A stretch of 64,000 nucleotides of DNA from Sipunculus nudus (lineage: Eukaryota; Annelida; Sipuncula; Golfingiida; Sipunculidae): positions 70,754,300 to 70,818,299 of the forward strand of contig CM049314.1 of assembly GCA_026874595.1 (NCBI GenBank), read 5' to 3'. The translations under genes and the position numbers were made by a program. The notes under the pieces were generated by a model. It did not search any database, was not told where the DNA came from, and worked only from the letters and a program-made list of their open reading frames with translations. Of this stretch, positions 34,201-45,562 are shown one piece after another. How positions within the stretch are numbered: position 1 is the first letter of the stretch; every line of letters starts with the position of its first letter.

Positions 34201-34920
34201 GACGATGCACCCAGTTAAAGCACATGCATCTTATTTTAAGTATGGTGAACTGACGTGATTGTTTCAGCCAGCGGTGTGCAGTGCACATGTTATATCTTCA
34301 CTGCTTTGAGTGTCATTGTAACGAGACCACTGGCTACACAAGACCGCTGGCTACACGGGTTGTTACCAGGGTTACGCACTGGATTTTTTCAGCCACCCAG
34401 GTGCATGTGTCACATTTCAGCTTGGTGGGTCAGGAAGTTAGCAATGATGACGTGACACGTGTACTGCACACCGCTGGCTGAAACCATCACATCGGCTCAC
34501 CATCGTCTAACATTGCATGCGTTCCCGTCCGCTAGATAAATGAAGGCAGCGACCTGTGGCTCTGTTGTACAACTTGGTCTATGTTTACAACAGAGTCACA
34601 ACTGGGTCTGTGTTTACAACAGAGTCACAACTGGGTCTGCGCCACGGGTATATAATACACGTGATATTTAATGCTAGATTTTCAAAACTCTCAGTATACC
34701 TCTATATAAAATCCAGTTATTTGGAACTAACACATTTATTTTGGTGTTTACCTGATTTCGGGTAGCCACAGACGAACAGATCGTCTTCGTGTACAGGGAA
34801 GTTCAATATACGGGAGAGTGCGTCAGGTTTTACGGTCACTCCAGAACGGGTTCCCTGAATCCAGTGTTGGTCCGGGAGGAAGTATATCTCATAACCCACA
34901 ACAAGATTCAATGATGACAT
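31254..34920 (-). CDS. Cytosolic sulfotransferase (SULT family)
   Basis: Two exons on the minus strand, 34920-34752 and 31987-31254, joined in phase 1 (TCAG|GTAAAC to TTTTTAG). The 300-residue product is full length for a cytosolic SULT. It transfers the sulfuryl group from PAPS to a hydroxyl or amine acceptor. Motifs in order: the 5'-phosphosulfate loop YPKSGSHW, completed across the splice junction (residues about 53-60); His108 in FYTH, the catalytic base position; the 3'-phosphate site ISRDPKDVAVSFYY with Arg130 and Ser138, the same numbers as in human SULT1A1; and the C-terminal RKGVVGDWRHLF PAPS-binding block. An in-frame upstream ATG at 34956 is possible but the shorter start gives the usual N-terminal length. 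Substrate cannot be told from sequence. The gene ends 1 kb from the giant element. Confidence 0.9.
32270..33695 (+). repeat. Dispersed repeat with GCTCAGCTGACT start, copy C
   Basis: Starts GGTTTTTAGCTCAGCTCACTGA and ends TTCAGCTGAGCGTCGAGACCCATAGAGTCC. It is the longest copy in the window. Internal blocks include two relatives of a GATAACTCCAGTTTGG..TTGATTTCAAACTTGACT unit and several AGGTCA half-site clusters (for example AAGGTCAAAGGTCAAGGTCA at about 33220-33240). Confidence 0.6.
34108..34648. repeat. Fold-back (long imperfect inverted repeat) element
   Basis: The left arm begins CCACGGG near 34108; the right arm ends GCCACGGG near 34648 with the arms in opposite orientation. Matching pairs include CTCAGTTGTGGCTCT with AGAGTCACAACTGGG, CTTCATTTATCTAGCGGAC with GTCCGCTAGATAAATGAAG, and TTTCAGCCAGCGGTGTGCAG with CTGCACACCGCTGGCTGAAA. 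The arms are each about 190 bp around a loop of about 170 bp. Non-coding; probably a palindromic MITE. Confidence 0.75.
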
Positions 34921-35394
34921 GGCTGTAAAGAACAACCTACATTGTGTAATTGACAAAAGTGTTTGTAAACACGTTTATTACATAATTATATATTACTAGC
35001 GTCTACTATCCGTTCATTTTTTTAACCTAAAGATTAGTTTAGTTTCATCCCTGAGAGGACAGATGGTGCTTTTAACATAATGAATAACGGCTAAACTATA
35101 ACATGCCTAAAGATAATTTCTAATTTAATAACCAATGGATTTGACAAAAAAATTATTTCGAACCCAATGTACCACATATTTATCTATAGAATCAAAACGT
35201 TTGTTGGTGTTGTTGGAACATCCAACATTCTGCAATATCAGACTCTTTGAGTCTCTAAAAATGTGAAGATGTTTAAATGTAAAGATACGTTGGGCCTTAG
35301 GCCGTGAATTATGCCCTGAGACTGCGAATGTGCCGAATAACACACTCGCATTCACCGTCAGGTGGCGCTTAAGTCGCCCCTAGGAAAAAAATTT

Positions 35395-36730
35395 GAAATA
35401 TCTCAAGATTTAAGTAAAAATATGGGAAGTGGCCCCCTTTAGGACACACTTTGCATCCTTCCCAACAGTTCAAAACCTAAAACCTGCATAGTCTTGGCAC
35501 GGTCAGGGAGGATGTGTGACAAAAGTCTCGTGTATCCACTGTCAATTATAGTATAGATATATTATATTTTATAAAGTCTAGGATCACTAATAATAAAGTC
35601 TAGAGTCATACACTTTTTGTGATTACTTATAGTAGGGACCAACCTTTGTCCGCCCATGATTAAGCGGCTCGAATCATAACCGATTAACCTAGAAACATCT
35701 TACTTAATATAATAAATATACATGAAAAATGCTCAGGATTGTTAGTAAAATTAATGCAACATCTCAATAATTAATGCATATATGGCCATAGATCTTGCTT
35801 AGAATAATGAATAATGAACAATTTCTCCAGTTGCTGAAGACAATTGATGCTTCGTGTATTTTAATTAATATTGCGCATTTTAAACGTGATTGTGAAACAC
35901 AGACCACAGCATTTGCATCAGCTTTTCAGCTATGTGTCAAGCTAGTTTCCTAATCCCACTTGATGGTTATTTATTATAGATTATGCATAAGCTAAAAATA
36001 AATTCGTGGCGCCTCCTGTATTATGTATTATTTTCCACGCATTTTAATCGGTATTTTAGAGTTTGACAAATTACAACAATGCTAAGTTTTTTTTTTGCAA
36101 TGGTTTCATCTAGTGTCCTGGTATAATAAAATGACATATAGTCTCATCATTTGCTGAAGACTAGTGGCGCCACCTTTGATACTTTCATTTCACTCTATTT
36201 TTAGACTGACAAATAACAACAGTCATGTATGTTTAGTGCTCCGAGTTCATCTAGTATCTTGAAATCTTATATACTTTTGAATCATGACCAGTTATCACCT
36301 CACAATGAGGTTGTATAAGGGAATATAATTATCATAGTGCATCCTGATATCCGTCCATTCGACTTTTAAAGTCCTAATATTGTTGACTAACATAATAAAT
36401 TTTAAGTTCCATTGCAAGCACACAGCTACCCTGGGGGGGGGGGGGGTGGTTGTGTGTATGTCAACTCTGTAAAAAAAATTCGTCTATTAAAGACCTTATA
36501 ACGTAAACTTACAAAGCTTTCTTGCAAGCATACACCTACCTGCCTGACTAAAAGTGAACACACCTTCCTCGTCTCGTAGAAAATCAAAGACCTGTAAATA
36601 AACCTTATTTTGATGATGTACTATATACACATAATCAGTGGCCTGGGCGGGCTTTTTCTAACCTAGCTGCATAACGTGAACTTTGCCCGTCTGCGTGCCA
36701 CAATGCTGCTATAATCAATCATATTTGCGT
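35395..36730. repeat. Long interspersed repeat, copy 2
   Basis: Diverged copy of 1480-2990 in the same orientation (see that entry for shared landmarks). A G-tract at about 36434-36446 replaces the GGTGGGGG block of copy 1. Confidence 0.55.
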
Positions 36731-39410
36731 TTGATAGTGTAGCGGCAAAATTTGGTTCACACCTATCAGAGATATAACAAGCTGAGTTGTGGTATCATTT
36801 TAACCGTTCGGATGTCTAGTTTTTAATACCGTTGTTGTGGTTGCCGCATGTGTATACAATGCACTGATTTAACCCTTTCCTGTCAAAATATGTGAAAAAA
36901 TGTTCTTATTTTAATTAATTTATGACATTATATACTAAAAGGTTTTCTGTGATGTTTGTATCCATTCCATTTGATAGAAAAGGTACCCAGAAATATATTT
37001 CATAGCGATTGATACAAGTAATTGGTTTCAAGGCCAAGAATACAGCCTAAAATTGATAATTCTGTATTTTTAAAAAGGTTACCATTTTATCATTTTTCTA
37101 ATTTTCGAACAAAATTAACGTAACAAATGTAATACAGATCTTTAGTTTTATGATTCAGAATGCCTTTGTGTTATAACATTCCATTTGAACGTATTGATAA
37201 TTGCATTGTGTGGTCTTTAAACTCCATTAATGGGACGAGTAAATTCAAATTTACAGATATCTATCATTTCCACATAACATTGAAAATCAACTGTCAAAAA
37301 GTGCCATGTAACTTATCATATAACAACAATTATCATAGTTGAAGCTTGTTCCGAAGCATACCATAAGTAAAACTCTGCGAACGAAAAAGAAGTAATAAAT
37401 ACTTTTAATACTAATTAGTTCATTTGAAATAGTTTTTTTTCAAAAATTAACACGTGTTTCTCTGAAATACCGAATCGACAGACCTTTTACCGCCTTATCC
37501 CATTTTGTTTAAAAAAAAAGTTCAAATAGATCTCCCAAGAACGTTTTGATAACCTATAATTCAAATTATATTGTGCCGAATATATCTGGACGCATAACGT
37601 GCAAATTTGTCTCCATTTCTTTACATATTACCTTTTACCTGAAAACAAGGTGTACACTACAAACTAGGACTTATGACCAATGTGCCGCGTCGCTCATCTA
37701 TTTGTACAAATTGTTACAATTAATTTAACTCAAATGAACACGGGGACACTTTTGGGGGGACATATTATGTTATATACCCCATATTTTCCAAAAAAATAAA
37801 TGTAATTTTGTTATTCGAATAGGTTGTACTATTTCAATCTCCAATAATAACAGTCATTAACAATTATGATTCACGGTTTGCAAAGTTCCTTAAATATCAA
37901 TGAATTCCAAATTTTCAAAAATGAATAAAATATCAAAATGACCGATATTTTGAGGTGTGTATCCGATATTCCTGAATTCGTGGAACCAAGCCAAACTGCT
38001 CATATTTTATATGAAAATTGAAAAATTCTCCATCTAACATGAGGGGGCATCCCCTATCCAGATCTCTCATCTCTGCCTGTGCACGTCGAACAGCCGCACT
38101 TTGAAGCTTGAAAATACATGTTCCAACCCCAATCCCCATTCTAGTTGCATACGTATTCTCATCTACCTACATTGCAAATGGAAATTGTGCCCCTGCAAAT
38201 CAGACCAAAACTTTAGATCCGATTAGATCAAGTAAATTTTACAAAAAATAACTTATGTTCCAAAAGCAACAAAGGCAATGTAATTTGTCGATTCATGATG
38301 CGGTCAATAAGATAAAGACCCTATCGCAGCTGATTATAAATGGCATTCACTTCTTAACTGTTATTGGTATGAACAAAAAATCAGAGCATTCTCCGAAAGT
38401 AGGACCCAGAGGGTTCCCCGAAAGTAAAATTTGAAATAAAATGTCCAATAATTTGCATTTTTTTATGTCACGGTAAAGCGAATTTAGCCGTTTTGTGATG
38501 GCCACTTGAATTTAAAGTTTATTTTCTATAAAAAATAAAATTAAAATAAGATACATAGCATTGCTTAGCTGAAAATTGTCTTTCTAATCGTATTTCTCAG
38601 TTTAAAACTGCTAACATGGAGAGATGCCATGTAACCCATTGACATAGGCGTAGTCCCGATAAATTTTGTCAAATCATAATCAGAACAATCAATAAAATCA
38701 GTCATGATTACGCTAACACATATTTAAGGTTATTCATAACCATGCATATTCTTTTTCCTATTTTATTTAGCCCTGTCTTATGACCCTTATTCTAAGCAAA
38801 TGTAACCAGTAAAAGGCCCAATCCTATTATTGTAAGTTATAACGTATCGTATTCTTTTCTCGTTGATACTGAAAGGGAAAATAAATTTTCGGAAACAAAA
38901 TAAAGATTAAGCTACAGAGAGCATAACCATGTCACAACTGTTAAAAATCACACCGTATCATACCTCACGATAACCATTACTGGTATACCTATTACGTAAT
39001 ATCAGAAACCCAGAATTTTTTTTTTTTGTAATTCAATAAATAAATTAAAAAAAAAACAATTTTTATTCATTAGATAGATTTTCGCTATAATGACCGTAAC
39101 TTTCTATAATATAAGCCACGGTATGTCCTATGTTAGGGAACGCCCGCTTGCATAATACAAAGCTACAGCGTAACTGCTTATTCTTTAAATGATCTGATTT
39201 TTATTAAAATATGCATTGATAAACACGGGTTTGTTTCTACAAGAAAAAGATACAGTGGGATAAACACGCTAACACGAGTCGTTTGTGGTCGTTTCTGATA
39301 TATACTATATGTGAGAAAAATTCCTGCCGATCTCACAGCGGGTGGTTGATATTTTTTCAGGATTTGCCGGAGATTTAGTATGTTCAATCGGAATAATGAA
39401 GCATTAGTAA
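36731..39410. other. Stretch with no supported gene
   Basis: AT-rich DNA. Open frames here are at most 68 codons and carry no motif I recognise. Confidence 0.5.
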
Positions 39411-39710
39411 CATAATGGGAAAGCCGGGGGATTGCGAGTTCAAATCGCAGCTGAGGTGGTGAAATTTTTCAGGGTTGGTCCCAACCCAGGGTGAATGCTA
39501 TGTAGGCTTAATGGGAAGGCCGGGCCCAACGGCCGCGTTTTACTCACAAAAGAATGCGCCCTTCGGGGGCTCCTCGGTGGGATGACCCAGCAATGGGGAC
39601 GATTACATACCCAGCTCCCGCAGGTACAGTAGTCACCGGGCCTGGTTTAAGCCAGGATTAAAAAAGGACAGTAACCATTAAATAAAAATGGAGGCGGTTG
39701 TGTGATATAT
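39410..39710 (+). repeat. SINE-like repeat, copy 2 (with B box)
   Basis: A GAGTTCAAATCGC element (39438-39450) resembles the RNA polymerase III B box. It is followed by the body shared with 4855-5135: TTTTTCAGGGTTGGTCCCAACCCAGGG, GTAGGCTTAATGGGAA, GCCCTTCGGGGGC, and a GGAGGCGGTTGTG tail. A convincing A box was not identified. Confidence 0.6.
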
Positions 39711-41249
39711 TATCTTATATAATAAATTATATCATTATGTCTAATTCATATTGCCTGTTGTTTTACTTGATGGACTATAATTTGGCACGGCATACTTGTT
39801 GGAAACAATAGTATGTGATCACTGAGAATTCGGCGTTGTTATAATTGGAGGGTTGAAATATATATATAAGAGAGGTTATTTCATGAATAAAGAGAAATGA
39901 AAATAATGTTTTTTTCAGTTTCAGGAGCCCTATAGCAAAGAAACAATGAAGCTTTCCTAAATATGAAAAAAAAATAAATTTCAATACATGGCCTTGACGA
40001 AACTTAAACGCAGCGATTGGGATATGTTAAATAATTTAAAGAAAACGGTGAATATGTCAATCGTTGGGGCTACTAGTGATGTTAAAATCCCGTTACCAAT
40101 TTACCATAACAGAAATATATTCCTTTTCCAACATGTAAAGTTGACATGATTATAATCGATTAAAACTGGCTATATTATTTCACCAGTAAGAAATACCAAT
40201 AAAGTTGATTTGTTGCTCACTAGATGGCGCTTTTTGTGGAGTAGCCTTTGTGACTATCTTTCACTGAACCGAAATTGCAATCCTGGTTTCGGGCCGCATT
40301 ATAATAGGCCCGGGACCGATGATGATAACGCATTTGCTTTGCCGAGTGTAACTGCCAAGGACGACCACTGCCACGGCTCATCACTTCTGGCAGAACCATC
40401 GAGCGCATGCAGATGCACTTTAAACCAAAGGTGATCACACTATTAGAACTATGCGGGGTGGATCCAGGATTTAGCAAAAGGAGTGGCCCATCCTAGGAAG
40501 AATAACGACGAAACCTAAGCAAAGGTCTTATGTCCGAAAAAGGGGGTGGGGGTGTCAAGCAGGCAAATAAAAGCCTTAAAAAAGTTAAACAGTTCGTTCT
40601 CCTTTAAAATCTGTTCATGAAGGTATTTTTTATAACAGTTGCTAACAGACAATCGAGTAAAAAAAAAAACTAACTAATCTTGCGTCGAGGAGAAGTAAAA
40701 TATATTTGCACCTATTACAAAACAACAAATACAAAACTAATACATAAATATATATATATATTATTTTTAAATCCTACACAAAATATATTAAGAAAAGAGT
40801 TACCATATTTTCATGAAAGCCACAAAAGAGGAAGTTTGTGACCAGATCATTCTTAAGAAAATTATCAAAGCTACTGGATGTTCAAGGTCAAACCTGCGCA
40901 ATTTTAAGAATACTGTGACCCCATAACTTTTGAAGTACTGACGATTTATTTCCTCAAATAGGACACAACAGTTCTTTCTGCCAGGTTCCCTGAGAAGTTC
41001 GAAGTGTGCTGACCGTGACCTTCAATGTCAATCCTGCGAAATGCAAAATTATTGTGTTTTCCACAACTTTTTTTTTGTCAATTTTGTTGTTCTAATTTTA
41101 CACACAACCTGTTTGAACCAAATGCTACCTATGTTACATGCAGGCGCCCCTTTTATGTGTGCAGCTGTCTTGCATGTGTTTCTTGTATTGTGCGCAGGGA
41201 TGCTCCATCCGTTGTTGACATTTGGCTCCTGTGCCACGCGTAGCTCATG
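39711..41249. other. Stretch with no supported gene
   Basis: Unrecognised non-coding DNA. Overlapping short open frames on both strands at 40210-40477 and 41025-41268 lack motifs and splice context. Confidence 0.45.
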
Positions 41250-41860
41250 TTGTAGCGGCCTTGCCTGACCGGATGTTGCAGGCTCGGTTTAATCCGCATT
41301 GGTTGAACCCTGTCGTGTAGATACACAGCGTTCTTTGTATTAGTATGTTCTATGAGCGTGTTTATTATGTTAGGTTCTTTAGATTGTTCAAGAAATGGAA
41401 AGTTCTAGGCTTGAGGTGAAAAGCTATATAAAGAGGTTTTGTTTTAAAGCCGGGAGAGAGGTGAGGGAATATTCCAGCGGACACAGAAGCGTGTAAGTCA
41501 GTTTGTGGGACCTATTCCGATAAGTGCGGCAATTATAGATTTACAAGAGCTTTGCATTGGACTGTTATTCTTTGAGAAGATTTGTGTGAACTATTCATCC
41601 GGGTTATACATTTTAAAGGACTTGTCGCTATGACAGTGATGGTATCCAGGTACTGTGCACTTTCTTTATTAGGCTGTGTGATTATATTGATTTGCTGTTA
41701 TACTGTTGTTGTACTGTGTAATTGTATTGATTTAGTGTATTGTAATGTTAGGGTTGTTTTAAGAATAAATTATAGTTATTTGTTAACAAAAAAAACACTG
41801 ACTTCTTTATTCATTCCCCTAGACATTTCACCCTGCCTAGTGTTACTGAATCTGATTTTT
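41250..41860 (+). mobile_element. Possible solo LTR
   Basis: The segment has a promoter-like layout: AGCTATATAAAGAGG (about 41422-41436), then 300 bp, then AGAATAAATTATAG (about 41761), and ends CATTCCCCTAGACATTTCA. Such a TATA box followed by a polyadenylation signal in a ~600-bp block is usual for LTRs. The start TGTAGCGG at 41250 fits a TG terminus, but no internal retrotransposon genes flank it and no target duplication was confirmed. The 98-codon open frame inside it is not supported as a gene. Confidence 0.35.
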
Positions 41861-42618
41861 TTAAATCTCCATTACTAAATTTATGTTCATCAGACATACG
41901 TGATCTGCTGATATTAGATTTCGTAACACCTATTTACTACTGACAATTCCATTCAACTTCGGTTTCTGCAACTTTCGGTCACATAGTGTTTACGCTATAT
42001 ATCAAAAGAGAAAATGCAACTAGTTGGTATATAGTAGCATAGACCTCATTACATGTTGATACTGGATTCCCTGTTACTGTGCTTTGCACCTGATGCACAA
42101 AATTAGAATAATCAACCGTTTTCCTGGTCTTTCTATGCAACGTCACAAGGGTAGTAGAACATGTATAAAACTTTTAGACAACATTAAAATAAGTGTTGAA
42201 ATAAGAAAGTGCATTTCTTTTAATATTTTTTTATTTCTTTTTACACCAGTTTTCTTTAAATGCCACATGGTCACAATGACTGTTTATATATGAGCATTTA
42301 GGACAAATCTGGCGGCTTTGACTTGTTACCAAAAATTTACAAATATATTTTGACAAGAAACCTTTCCCCGGCTTGGATATAAAACTAAACATATTCTAAA
42401 TGAGGAGTTAAGACAAAATCTGGCTCGTGTAAAGTACGCTTTATCTAACCAGTGTCTCATAAAATTTATATTGGCTCTCTTCTTCTGAATACTCATTTTG
42501 TGCAATATTTTTTCAGATTTTAATTAATTATAAGCAAAACTTTATCCACCTCTTCCAGTACCCGTCATAGATACAATACTAGATTTTTTGACAAAAGTAA
42601 ATAATTTTTTTTTATATT

Positions 42619-42624
42619 TTTATT
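42619..42624 (-). terminator. Polyadenylation signal overlapping the protease stop codon
   Basis: The minus strand reads TGAATAAA, so the stop TGA (42626-42624) and AATAAA (42624-42619) share a base. The predicted 3' untranslated region would be only about 10-30 bases if this signal is used. Confidence 0.5.
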
Positions 42625-45272
42625 CAATATAACAATAAATATTTTATGAACATCACGTAGAGAGATACAAGTAGCTCAATTATAAAGTAGCGCCCTCTGG
42701 TTACGCCGTAACCGGAAATAATATTTGGGTTTGACCTCTGGGTTGACTGTGTGGTTCCGTTAAAGACAAGCGTTGTGATTTTCACGAAACCTCGTAACGT
42801 ATTATTGGCAGATACACCATCGCTAGTATTTAATGTGGTGTCCCTCTCATAAATATGAGTTGCCGTTGTTTCCTCTTCTCCAGCGGGTTTTGCAACAGTA
42901 CTATAACTGTATCTTGGGCTATGAGTTGTTTTTATTGCTCCACCTGGGCCTTTAGTTGTGCTAATGAGTTTTGTATTAGGTATTTCATTGTTCGCTGTAG
43001 TGGATAAACTATCTCCAGATTGGACAGTAGGACTATAACTGTATCTTGGGCTATGAGTTGTTTTTATTGCTCCACCTGGGCCTTTAGTTGTGCTAATGAG
43101 GTTTGTATTAGGTATTTCATTGTTCGCTGTAGTGGATAAACTATCTCCAGATTGGACAGTAGTCCTATCTACTTTTGATTTTGCAGTAGCGTCAGTACTT
43201 CCTGTTTGGCCTGAGGTGGTCCTTTTCTCACCGGGAGAAATTAGATTAGTACCAATACTGTGACTTGTATCAGTAGAGGTTACAGTTGTGCTGGTGTGAT
43301 CATCAAATCTAGCAGTGGTTTGTCTTTCGCCTAAATAGTTTACAGTTGTGTCACCATTCACCATGGGACCAAAGGTAGTCCTTTTATCGCCCAAAGAACT
43401 TAAAGACGTGCCAGCACCGTTGCTGTAAGTTGTCATTTGTTCGTCAATGGAGTTTACTGTTGTGCCAATGTTATCATCCGAGTTAGCAGTCGTCCTACTC
43501 TCGTCAGTCGGATTTAAAGTTGTGTAAAAATCATACGGAACAATAGTGGTCCTTTTATCACCAACAGGCACTGAAGTCGTGTCGCCATTGTCAACGGGGC
43601 TTGCAGTGGTTTCTTTTGGCGTGTTTGAAGTGGTTTCTGTATTACCACTTGTCTTAATGCTGGAATCAGTATTTCGTTTGATCCAGTCTATATAGCTGCT
43701 AACACGTGTGTACACAGAAGGGTGGCTCTGATAACACGTGATGTTTTCGTCACCTTTGCCCCATGACGTCACACCAGCAACGATCCAGGGCTCAACGCGG
43801 CTACGGCGGCACTGCAAGGGACCGCCACTGTCGCCCTACAAAATATCATGCCAGACACACAAAAGCATTATAACCAGTATTAAATATCGTTATTACTTCT
43901 AATACTACCAAAAGTTGAATATATAATTTTCTTCCAAAAAGTTCACTGTTTGAGACACAGAATTATACCTATGTAAATAAAGTACGTTGATTATTGCTAT
44001 TCTTGAAGTCAATATTGCTCCATAACCACGACAGCTGTGTCCTAATTCTCACTGACAAAATATTAGGTTTAGGTCTCAGGGATGTATATTTGTGCAATAC
44101 GGCAATATTATACACAATAATTACAGTCAATATTATTTCAATTTACCACAGTAAAATTTAGAGTTTTTTTTACATAAATGAGGCCTTGAAGGTTTAAACA
44201 GACTAAGCAACACCAGTATTACAGGACGTGTTGGGCAGTGGTAGTGTTGATTTGTGTTGTCAATAACTCAAGGAGCCGGTTACGCTCAGATAAAAAATTA
44301 TGACTTTCAAACCGGGAAATGTCAATATCAGAATCCATTTCCTGCTACCCATGATTCAAAGATTGATAAATTTAATAATATTAATTCTTTTATTTATCTT
44401 CCCCTATTGCATGAAGAATTTCCACCTGTTTTATGCACCTTTAGCTCCTAATGCGATTGTTAAATTTTGTCAAGATTTTTTTTAAATCGTCAAAATGAAA
44501 CCTGAATTTGCGAAACACTGAAGAAGTCAATATTTAAACTCTCAAATATAAAGCAAACACAGTATATATAAAATATTTATGTGTGTGTGAGTGTGTGTGT
44601 GTGTGTGTTTTCTTTGGCGATCTAAGAACCTGTTTGTATACACCTTTGTGACTCCTTCTGAAGCCTTTAACTTTTAACTTTTAACTTTTTTTAACTCTTA
44701 ACCTCCAAGCGTTAAATACCTGAGGGTCATACCTCGCGTATATCGGCCAATGTATGGTAAATATAGTTTTATCTTCAGGTTTATACAACTTTGTTTTAGA
44801 CTTTTACCTGACACGCAGAAGCACTTTTGGACTCGTGTATGACACAGATATGCGTGTCGAAAATTTGTTTGTCTTTCTCATCAGCCATCGCTGACCGGCA
44901 TGCACTCTGGGATAGCACGGTCATGTTGACCTCGTGGGGAGCTTTAGGTTTCTTGTCGAACCGACTATCTGGTAACAGAAACAAACATTAAAACTGCTTA
45001 AGTCTCTGTCTCACAGATAAGGTTGTTTGGTTACAGGGTGAAACTGTGAACTTATCCTGCATAATTATAGGCAACCAAATATTTATTCATTAAAAGTTTG
45101 TAAAGCATAAGTTCTTTCATTTCTCGTAAACTGTACCCGAATGTGCACACACAACCCCTTTTTCTTGTTTCTCTCTCTCATTTTTTCCCTCTCTCTTTCT
45201 CTCTCCCTCTCTCTTTCTCTCTCACTGTTTCTCTTTTTTTTATTTCTTTCTTTTTTTCTTTTTCTTTTTATT

Positions 45273-45309
<37 letters not shown>

Positions 45310-45509
45310 TTCCATCTTTTTCTCTCTTTCTTTCTCTCCCTCTCTCTTTCTCTCTCTCCTTCTCTTTCTGTCTCTCTCTTACATTCTCTCTCTCTCTCTC
45401 ACTCTAACATTCTCTCTTTATCTTTCTCTTTATCTCTCTCTCTTTCCCTCCCTCAATCTCTCTCTTTCTTTCTTTTTTACTCCGTCTTTCAGTTGCTCTT
45501 TTTTTTCTT

Positions 45510-45562
<53 letters not shown>

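Larger units (their letters stand above)
31988..34751 (-). other. Sulfotransferase intron with dispersed repeats
   Basis: Flanked by consensus splice sites. It contains the dispersed repeat at 32270-33695 and the fold-back repeat at 34108-34648. No further exon is supported. Confidence 0.7.

Noticed and set aside
41582-41878. Hydrophobic 98-codon open frame that might be a small membrane protein
   Set aside because: It falls in the LTR-like block, has several possible starts, no family motif and low-complexity hydrophobic content from T-rich DNA.
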